Shown here in pieces: positions 1 through 5,820 of a stretch of 5,820 nucleotides of DNA. Source of the stretch: Caldisericota bacterium (GTDB lineage Bacteria; Bipolaricaulota; Bipolaricaulia; Bipolaricaulales; Bipolaricaulaceae); NCBI GenBank assembly GCA_013151115.1, contig JAADIW010000027.1, positions 1-5,820 of the forward strand, in the 5' to 3' direction. The position numbers and the translations under genes are program-made. The number at the start of each line of letters is the position of its first letter. Within the stretch, counting starts at the first letter, position 1. Under the pieces are notes generated by a model. It was not told the origin of the DNA. It worked only from the letters and a program-made list of their open reading frames with translations, and ran no database searches.

Positions 1-496
1 GATAAAGCTCGCGTCCCCGTATCCGTACGTGCTGGCGGTGACGGTGGACCGAGAGGGCAGGCCGAACGCCATCGGCCTCGGGTGGTGGACCTACGTGTCG
101 TGGGAGCCCCCGATGATCGCCATCGCCGTGGGGCAGAAACGCTATTCCCACGAGTGCCTGGAGCAATGCGGCGAGTTCGTCCTCTGTTTCCCCGCCGAGG
201 ACCAGTGGAAGGGGGCGTGGCACTGCGGCACCGTCTCGGGCCGCGGCCGGGATAAATTGGCCGAGGCCAGGTTGAAGACGGTCCCCGCCGTGGCCGTGAG
301 GCCGCCGCTCATCGAGGGGGCCACCGTGTGCTACGAGTGCCGCGTGGTGGAACGGGTGAAAGCCGGCGATCACGAGCTCTTCATCGCCGACGTGGTGGCG
401 ATCCACGGTGATCCGGAGAGGAAGAGGCACCTCTACTCCATCGGCTACGAGAAGCTCACCGCCATATCCCACGATGAGGTGAAGCCCCTGCGGTGA
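1..496 (+). CDS. Flavin reductase-like (flavoredoxin-type) FMN-binding protein, 5' end missing
   Basis: Probably an FMN-binding beta-barrel protein of the flavin reductase-like / DIM6-NTAB superfamily, closest in pattern to flavoredoxins; such proteins bind FMN in the cytoplasm and pass electrons or reduce flavin. The reading frame is open from base 2, and residues encoded before the GTG at 29 (KLASPYPYVLAVTVD) match the family's first strand, so the real start lies upstream and the GTG at 29 is internal. Visible hallmarks are GRPN followed by an SWEPPM segment (FMN-contacting region, bases about 56-118), RYSHEC (about 140-157), CGTVSGR (224-244), typical of flavoredoxins, and GDHELFIADV late in the fold (about 368-397). 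About 164 residues are visible, so only some 10-25 are likely missing. The stop overlaps the next gene by four bases, suggesting co-translation. Family assignment is firm; physiological partner and substrate are unknown. Confidence 0.88.
   Translation, partial: IKLASPYPYVLAVTVDREGRPNAIGLGWWTYVSWEPPMIAIAVGQKRYSHECLEQCGEFVLCFPAEDQWKGAWHCGTVSGRGRDKLAEARLKTVPAVAVRPPLIEGATVCYECRVVERVKAGDHELFIADVVAIHGDPERKRHLYSIGYEKLTAISHDEVKPLR
476..482 (+). promoter_or_regulatory. Probable Shine-Dalgarno site for the aminotransferase gene
   Basis: GAGGTGA lies inside the end of the flavoprotein gene, 10 bases before the GTG at 493. In the aminotransferase frame there is a stop at 475-477 and no other start codon before 493, so GTG 493 is the only upstream start and the GTGA overlap with the preceding stop is supported. 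The spacing is slightly long, so reinitiation by the terminating ribosome may contribute. Confidence 0.5.
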
Positions 497-1683
497 AGGA
501 CATCGGGGATATCCGGCGCGAGTTCCCCCTGCTCGGCGAGGTGGTCTGGCTCGCCTCCGCGGGCACGGGCCCCATGCCCCGGGGGGCCCTGGACGCCCTC
601 GCCGCGACCCAGCGGGCGCTTTACGGGGGATTCGACCCGGGGGCGTGGCGGGGCGCGGGGGGCGCGGTCGAGAGGGCGCGGGCACTGGCGGCCTCGTGCC
701 TGGGGGTGGAGCGGGGGGAGATCGCCCTGGTCCGCTCCACCACCGAGGGGCTGAACGCCGTCGCCTGCGCCATCCCCTGGGAGCCGGGCGACAACGTGGT
801 GATCACCGACCAGGAGTACCCCGCCAACGCCATCCCCTGGTACCACCAAGCGCGTCGCCACGGGGTCGAGGTCCGGGTCGCTCGCTCCCGGGATGGGCGT
901 TTGCCCCTGGACGCGTTCGCCGAGGTCGTCGATCGCCGCACCCGGGCGGTGGCCGTGAGCCACGTTCAGTTCGCCAGCGGCTACCGTGTCGATCTCGCGG
1001 GACTCGCCGAGCTGGCCCACGAGCATGGGGCGTTGTTGGTGGTTGACGCGATCCAGTCGGTGGGGGCGGTGTGCGTGCGGCCCCGGGAGCTCGGCGTGGA
1101 CGCCCTCGCCTGTGGGGGCTACAAGTGGCTCTGCGGCCCCGAGGGCACGGGTTTCCTCTACGTCCGGGGGGATCTCGCGGAGGAGCTCCTCCCCGCTCAA
1201 GTGGGGCTCCCCAACATCGCGCGGGACGACCGCCGGGCGTTGTGGGACGCCCTCTGCGGGGGCGGGGCGTGGGTGCGGGACTTCTCCGGATATGCGGGGG
1301 GCGCCCGGCGGTTCGACGGCGTGGGGTTGAACCCGGCACTCCTCTCCGCGCTAGCCGCCGCGCTGGAATATCTCCTGGAGCTCGGTTTGGAGTGGATCGA
1401 AACGCGCGTGCTGGGACTTTCAGGAAATCTACTAGAAGAGCTCGCCCGGCGCGGCTACGGGGTGATGACCCCCGCTGACCCCCGGGAGCGGGCGGGGATC
1501 GTGTTGGTGCGGGGCCCGTGGGATCTGTCCGCGCCCGGGGCCCGGGAGATGGTCGAACGGCACTTCCTGGAGCGAGGCCTTAGGATCCACGTGCGCGCCG
1601 GCGGGATCCGCGTCTCCACCCATTTCTTCAACACCGGGGAGGATATCGCCCGCTTCCTGGCCGCCCTGCAGGAACTCCGATGA
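493..1683 (+). CDS. Class V aminotransferase-fold PLP enzyme (not a cysteine desulfurase)
   Basis: Complete 396-residue fold-type I PLP enzyme of aminotransferase class V, normal length for the family (about 370-420). Visible motifs in order: RSTTEG at 81-86 (phosphate-binding region), SHVQFASG at 156-163 with the His that stacks on PLP, VVDAIQSVGA at 183-192 with Asp185 for the pyridine nitrogen and Gln188, and GGYKWLCGPEG at 208-218 with Lys211 as the Schiff-base lysine. The C-terminal RAGGIRVSTHFFNT (368-381) contains Arg373, the probable substrate-carboxylate binder. The family's cysteine desulfurases carry an active-site Cys in a loop just before this region (RAGxHC in SufS); here RAGG runs directly into IRVS with no Cys, so desulfurase activity is unlikely. 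The pattern resembles proteins labelled isopenicillin-N-epimerase-like or selenocysteine-lyase-like, names that rarely reflect the true reaction. GTG start overlaps the flavoprotein stop. Substrate not determinable here. Confidence 0.92.
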   Translation: MKDIGDIRREFPLLGEVVWLASAGTGPMPRGALDALAATQRALYGGFDPGAWRGAGGAVERARALAASCLGVERGEIALVRSTTEGLNAVACAIPWEPGDNVVITDQEYPANAIPWYHQARRHGVEVRVARSRDGRLPLDAFAEVVDRRTRAVAVSHVQFASGYRVDLAGLAELAHEHGALLVVDAIQSVGAVCVRPRELGVDALACGGYKWLCGPEGTGFLYVRGDLAEELLPAQVGLPNIARDDRRALWDALCGGGAWVRDFSGYAGGARRFDGVGLNPALLSALAAALEYLLELGLEWIETRVLGLSGNLLEELARRGYGVMTPADPRERAGIVLVRGPWDLSAPGAREMVERHFLERGLRIHVRAGGIRVSTHFFNTGEDIARFLAALQELR

Positions 1684-1707
1684 ACCCCATCTGGGAGGAT
1701 TGACCGG

Positions 1708-1719
1708 AAGGGGTTCCCT

Positions 1720-1720
<1 letters not shown>
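1708..1720 (+). terminator. Weak hairpin in the convergent gap, possible terminator
   Basis: AAGGG (1708-1712) and CCCTT (1716-1720) form a perfect 5-bp stem with a 3-base GTT loop, 25 bases after the aminotransferase stop and touching the stop codon of the converging ATPase gene. There is no clear T-tract on either strand, only TTTAT on the plus strand. The 36-base gap 1684-1719 holds nothing else I can identify. It could be a weak bidirectional end signal or chance. Confidence 0.2.
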
Positions 1721-2695
<975 letters not shown>

Positions 2696-2703
<8 letters not shown>

Positions 2704-3688
2704 GGCCTCCCCCCGCCATCGCCGGGCGTTCCGCCCTCCAACATGCCGCTCGATGCCCCGGCGTTATCCCCGACAGCTCAGGTTCTACCTGCCAGCAGCG
2801 CTCGTCCGCGAGGGCACAACGGGGGCTGAAATTGCACCCCGGGGGCAGGTTTATCAGGTCCGGGACCTCCCCGGGGATGGACTGGAGCCTCGCCTCGCCC
2901 CCCTCCAGGGGGGGGATCGACCGCAGGAGCCCACGGGTGTAGGGGTGGAGGGGATGGGCGTAGAGCTCGTGTACCCCGGCCTCCTCCACGATCTTCCCGG
3001 CGTACATGATGATCACCCGGCTGCAGAAGCTCGCCACCACCGAGAGATCGTGGGTGATGAGGAACACGCCCATCCCGAACTCCTCCTTCAGTTCCCCGAT
3101 GAGCTCGAAGATCTGGGCCTCGATGGTGACGTCCAGGGCGGTGGTGGGCTCGTCCAGGATAAGGAGCTTGGGGTTGCAGGAGATGGCCATGGCGATCAGG
3201 GCGCGTTGCCGCATCCCCCCCGAGAGCTGGTGGGGGTAATGGGAGGCCCGCTTGGCCGGCTCCGGGATGCCCACCGCCGCCAGGAGCTCCACCGCCCGTC
3301 GCCAGCGCGCCCGGCGGGAGAGGCGCGTGTGGTGTTTGAGCACCCTGGCGATCTGGGCGCCCACGGTGAGGGTGGGATTCAGGGAGCTGAGGGAGTCCTG
3401 GAACACCATTGAGAGGTCCTTCCCCCGGATCCGCCGCATCTCGCGTTCGGATTTCTTGAGGAGGTCCTCGCCCCGGAACAGGATCCGCCCCGCCTCGATG
3501 CGCCCCGGGGCCTCGATCAGCCGCATGATGGAGAGGGCGGTGACCGTCTTCCCCGAGCCGGATTCCCCCACCACCCCCAGGGCCTCGTCCTCCTCCAGGC
3601 GGAAGGAGTTCCCGTCCACGGCTTTGACCACGCCCTCCTCGGTGTAGAAACGCGTGACGAGGCCCTCCACGTCCAACAGGCCGCTCAT
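2696..3688 (-). CDS. Peptide ABC importer ATPase, OppD/DppD type
   Basis: Complete 330-residue ATPase, the first of the importer's two nucleotide-binding subunits. Walker A GESGSGKT at 41-48, Q-loop Gln97 in FQDSLSSLNP, signature LSGGMRQR at 155-162 (the Met variant is usual for OppD/DppD), Walker B LLILDE at 175-180, D-loop ALD at 184-186, H-loop His213, then the oligo_HPY domain with HPYT at 248-251 and cysteines 285, 291, 298 and 316. The open frame runs upstream to 4249, but the extra 187 codons lie antiphase over the permease C gene and show no family resemblance. The ATG at 3688 is preceded by GGAGG with a 5-base spacer, begins at the expected distance from Walker A, and makes a 4-base ATGA overlap with the permease C stop. 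All catalytic motifs are intact, so both ATP sites of the D/F heterodimer look competent. Substrate unresolved. Confidence 0.95.
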
Positions 3689-4647
3689 CTCCGCCTCCGG
3701 GCCTGGCGGGGGTCCAGGGCGTCCCTCAGGCCGTCCCCCAGCAGGTTGAACCCCAGGATGGCGAGGGTGATCAGGCCGCCGGGCACCACCGCGTACCACC
3801 ACGCCCCCCAGAACAGGTAATCCCGGGCCTCGTTGAGCATGAGGCCGAGGCTCGGCCGTGGGGGCTGCAACCCCAACCCCAGGAAACTCAACGACGAGGT
3901 GGTGAGCACCGTGGTGGCCATCATCAGCGACGCCTGGACGATGATGGGGGGGATGGTGTTGGGGAGGATCTCCGCCACGAGGATTCGAACGCCCGAGGCC
4001 CCGCTTATCCTGGCCGCGGCCACGTAATCCTTGGCCATCTCCTGGAGCACCACGGCCCGCATCACCCGGGCGAACCGCGGCGAGTAGGTGATGGCGATCA
4101 CGAGCATGATCTTCACGATGTTGCTCACCGTGAAGGGGCCCACCCGGATCTTCCCGATCCCGAACGCCCCCACCAGCGCGATGGCGAGGACGAGCGAGGG
4201 GAAGGAGAGCATGATGTCCACCGCCCGCATGAGGAGCTCGTCCACCCATGTGCCGGCCTTGTAGCCGGCGACGGCCCCCATGGTGACGCCGATGAGCATG
4301 GCGATCGAGATGGATCCCACCGCCACTTGGAGGAGGGTTCGGGTGCCGTAGATGGCCCGGGAGAGGATATCGCGCCCGAACTTATCGGTCCCCAGAAGGA
4401 ACAGGCGCCCATCCACGTCGCGGGAGAGGGGCGGCATGGGGTTCCTCATGCCGCGGGGGGCGTCGAACTGTTCTATGGGGTCGTAAGGGGCGATCAGGGG
4501 AGCGAAGACCGCGAGGACGGCATAGAAGAGGACGATGATGCCGCCGATGAGGGAGAGCCTGTTGCGGCGGAAGTTGCGCCAGAACTCCTGGAGGAGCGTG
4601 CGGTGTGCCCCCAGCTCGTATTCGCCGTTCTGGATCTCCCGCGCCAT
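3685..4647 (-). CDS. Peptide ABC importer permease, OppC/DppC type
   Basis: Complete 320-residue inner-membrane subunit that pairs with the B-type permease to form the translocation path. The N-terminal cytoplasmic stretch and first membrane helix (about 30-54, ending APYDP) match the OppC_N domain. LGTDKFGRDILSR at 85-97 is the C-type signature. Five further hydrophobic segments lie near 103-128, 142-164, 174-198, 230-256 and 284-307. The EAA coupling loop, which docks on the ATPases, is at about 203-230 (EMAKDYVAAARISGASG followed by RILVAEILPN). The C-terminal FNLLGDGLRDALDPR (300-314) is also typical. The ATG at 4647 directly abuts the stop of the upstream permease gene and has GGGGGGGAG 6 bases upstream; the 3' end overlaps the D-type ATPase start by four bases, so translation is probably coupled. 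A transported substrate cannot be read from the permease. Confidence 0.95.
   Translation of the reverse strand: MAREIQNGEYELGAHRTLLQEFWRNFRRNRLSLIGGIIVLFYAVLAVFAPLIAPYDPIEQFDAPRGMRNPMPPLSRDVDGRLFLLGTDKFGRDILSRAIYGTRTLLQVAVGSISIAMLIGVTMGAVAGYKAGTWVDELLMRAVDIMLSFPSLVLAIALVGAFGIGKIRVGPFTVSNIVKIMLVIAITYSPRFARVMRAVVLQEMAKDYVAAARISGASGVRILVAEILPNTIPPIIVQASLMMATTVLTTSSLSFLGLGLQPPRPSLGLMLNEARDYLFWGAWWYAVVPGGLITLAILGFNLLGDGLRDALDPRQARRRR
3694..3698 (-). promoter_or_regulatory. Shine-Dalgarno site fixing the D-type ATPase start
   Basis: GGAGG on the minus strand, 5 bases before the ATG at 3688. It decides this start over the much longer open frame that continues upstream to 4249, and it lies inside the last codons of the permease C gene. 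Confidence 0.7.
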
Positions 4648-5610
4648 CTACCGCTCCCCCCCGTATCTGATCCGGGGATCCAGGAACCCGTACGTCAGAT
4701 CGACGATCAGGTTGACGGCGATCCTCACCACCACGATGATGAGGACTACCGCTTGGATCACGGGGAAGTCACGGCGAAAGACCCCCATGATCACCAGGTT
4801 TCCCATCCCCGGGAGGCGGAAGACCGTCTCGGTGACAATGGACCCTCCCAAAAGATAGCCGATGGAGTTCCCGATCACAGTGACCACGGGGATGAGGGCG
4901 TTCTTCACTATATCCCGCCGCACGATGTCAGCTGGGGCGATGCCCATCGCCCTCGCGGTGCGCACGAAGTCCTGGGACATGGCGTCCAACATGGCCGAGC
5001 GCATCATACGCATGATGATCGCCGCGTATGCCGTGCCCAGGGCCACTGCGGGTAGAAACATATGGGCCAAGTTCTTGAGGAGCCCCCGGGATAAGGGGAC
5101 GTACCCCCCGGCCCCCCAAGGCTTGCGGAGGTAGACCCCCACGAACAGGATGAGCAGGATCCCTAAGAAGAAGTTGGGGATGGAAACGCCCAGCAGGGCG
5201 ATGATCCGGGATAGGTGATCGGAGAGCTTGTTTTGACGCAGGGCGGATATGATCCCGGTGGGGATGGCGATGAGCAGCGCGATGATCAGGGAAAAGAAGG
5301 CGAGTTCCACCGTGACCGCGAACCGTTGCAGGATGAGATCCGTCACCGAAGCCCCTCGTTGCACCGTGATGGAGATTCCTAGGTCCCCCCGCACAATGTT
5401 GCCCAGCCAATGGAAATATTGTTGGAGAAGAGGTAAATCCAGTCCCATTTCGTGGCGCAGGCGGGCGATCAGCTCGGGGTCCTGGAAGTCACCGAGCATT
5501 ACCTGGATGGGGTCTCCCGGGGCGATGTGCACCAGCGAGAAGATGAGGAAGCTCGCTACCAACAGGGTGGGGATCGCGAGCAACAGCCTCTTCGATAGGA
5601 ATACGATCAT
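4648..5610 (-). CDS. Peptide ABC importer permease, OppB/DppB type
   Basis: Complete 320-residue inner-membrane subunit, partner of the C-type permease. It starts with a short basic end and first membrane helix (about 8-29) leading into the family motif APGDP at 30-34, then LGLDLPLLQQYF near 56-67 and GNIVRGDLG at 70-78. Further hydrophobic segments lie near 98-125, 133-160, 182-203, 236-262 and 281-306. The EAA loop is at about 211-243 (MSQDFVRTARAMGI and KNALIPVV), followed by ETVFRLPGMGNL at 261-272 and a C-terminal DPRIRYG, all diagnostic. ATG 5610 is the start that gives the usual N-terminus, yet no purine-rich Shine-Dalgarno site precedes it; instead CTCCTCC and the palindrome CGGGCCCG lie directly upstream, unlike the other genes in the operon. 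No in-frame alternative start occurs close upstream. Confidence 0.94.
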   Translation of the reverse strand: MIVFLSKRLLLAIPTLLVASFLIFSLVHIAPGDPIQVMLGDFQDPELIARLRHEMGLDLPLLQQYFHWLGNIVRGDLGISITVQRGASVTDLILQRFAVTVELAFFSLIIALLIAIPTGIISALRQNKLSDHLSRIIALLGVSIPNFFLGILLILFVGVYLRKPWGAGGYVPLSRGLLKNLAHMFLPAVALGTAYAAIIMRMMRSAMLDAMSQDFVRTARAMGIAPADIVRRDIVKNALIPVVTVIGNSIGYLLGGSIVTETVFRLPGMGNLVIMGVFRRDFPVIQAVVLIIVVVRIAVNLIVDLTYGFLDPRIRYGGER

Positions 5611-5618
5611 CGGGCCCG
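5611..5618. repeat. 8-bp palindrome at the permease B start
   Basis: CGGGCCCG is a perfect palindrome ending at the base just before the ATG at 5610. With CTCCTCC (minus strand, 5624-5618) beside it, it occupies the place where a ribosome-binding site would be expected. It may be chance in GC-rich DNA. Confidence 0.4.
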
Positions 5619-5629
5619 GAGGAGATAGA

Positions 5630-5663
5630 GCCGCGGGGGACGGGGGAATCCGCCCCCCGCGGC
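5630..5663 (-). promoter_or_regulatory. Intercistronic GC-rich hairpin between binding-protein and permease genes
   Basis: GCCGCGGGGG and its exact reverse complement (plus-strand arms 5630-5639 and 5654-5663) make a perfect 10-bp, all-G/C stem around a 14-base loop. It begins 16 bases after the presumed binding-protein stop and ends 19 bases before the permease start. On the minus-strand transcript the first arm can alternatively pair with a second C-run inside the loop (complement of 5641-5646), giving a shorter competing 6-bp stem. No T-tract follows, so it does not look like a full intrinsic terminator. In ABC importer operons hairpins at this position commonly protect the binding-protein mRNA 3' end and lower permease expression; that role here is inference. 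Confidence 0.6.
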
Positions 5664-5672
5664 CGGTACCGG
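5663..5672. repeat. 10-bp perfect palindrome CCGGTACCGG
   Basis: Self-complementary sequence sharing one base with the large hairpin and lying 7 bases after the binding-protein stop codon. It could extend the secondary structure of the intercistronic RNA or be a protein-binding site; no regulator is identifiable from the sequence. Confidence 0.4.
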
Positions 5673-5679
5673 AGCGTCC

Positions 5680-5820
5680 TCAGCCCTTGAACTCCCGGAT
5701 GTACCTGAGGTTCAGGTGCCCGTACGAGTTCAGGCCGTCGCCGAATCCCACGACCTCTTCACGCCAAGCGTGTATGTTGTCGAGGATCATGAGGTCGATG
5801 CGGATCACGTTCTCCACCAG
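5680..5820 (-). CDS. C-terminal end of the presumed peptide-binding protein (SBP family 5), partial
   Basis: An open frame enters from the window's right edge and ends at TGA (5682-5680), giving 46 codons. The peptide ends LMILDNIHAWREEVVGFGDG then LNSYGHLNLRYIREFKG. The pattern of a hydrophobic strand, then a polar turn, AWR..V.GF, and a short closing strand with IRE near the C-terminus is like the tail of extracytoplasmic solute-binding proteins of family 5. Position supports this: it is just upstream of a B-C-D-F importer operon, where the binding-protein gene normally lies. If correct, the full protein would be roughly 500-650 residues, exported and lipid-anchored or periplasmic, and would decide substrate specificity. 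The visible part is too short for certainty, and the deciding signal peptide and ligand pocket lie outside. Confidence 0.65.
   Translation of the reverse strand: MVENVIRIDLMILDNIHAWREEVVGFGDGLNSYGHLNLRYIREFKG

Noticed and set aside
445..1200. A 251-codon minus-strand open frame opposite the aminotransferase gene.
   Set aside because: Its composition (Gly, Pro, Arg, His) is typical of an antisense shadow, and the plus-strand gene has clear catalytic motifs throughout.
4327..5055. A 242-codon plus-strand open frame opposite the two permease genes, rich in Asp, His and Glu.
   Set aside because: It mirrors hydrophobic codons of the permeases on the other strand (antisense of Val/Ile/Met gives Asp/His) and crosses their junction; no family resemblance.
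5630..5663. The large hairpin as an intrinsic terminator ending the operon after the binding-protein gene.
   Set aside because: No T-run follows on the minus strand and the downstream permease genes have no other evident promoter in the 69-base spacer, so a stabiliser or partial attenuator is more likely than full termination.

Overview
The window is protein-dense, GC-rich prokaryotic DNA in two converging blocks. I see no mobile element, CRISPR array, RNA gene or prophage gene. High GC, strong third-position G/C preference, AGG arginine codons mixed with CGN, and mostly purine-rich Shine-Dalgarno sites fit a GC-rich bacterium. Lineage cannot be fixed from this sequence alone.

Plus strand, 1-1683: the 3' part of a flavin reductase-like (flavoredoxin-type) FMN-binding protein gene, whose stop overlaps by four bases (GTGA) the start of a complete class V PLP-dependent aminotransferase-fold enzyme. 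The enzyme has the PLP lysine but no cysteine in the loop where cysteine desulfurases carry theirs. The pair is probably translationally coupled; substrate is unknown.

Minus strand, 5820 down to 1720: a peptide-type ABC importer operon in the order (substrate-binding protein)-permease B-permease C-ATPase D-ATPase F. Only the last 46 codons of the presumed binding-protein gene are inside the window. The four following genes are packed without gaps (0-base junction, 4-base overlap, 8-base overlap). The only spacer in the operon, 69 bases between the binding-protein stop and the first permease, holds a strong GC-rich hairpin, two further palindromes, and no Shine-Dalgarno site for the permease. 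This is the typical place for setting a high binding-protein to permease ratio.

The two blocks converge on a 36-base gap (1684-1719) with only a weak hairpin. Together the window encodes peptide (or related substrate) uptake next to an unassigned amino-acid-type PLP enzyme with a flavoprotein; the functional link is inference. Most of the window is ordinary. The item most worth a second look is the structured, SD-less junction at 5611-5679.
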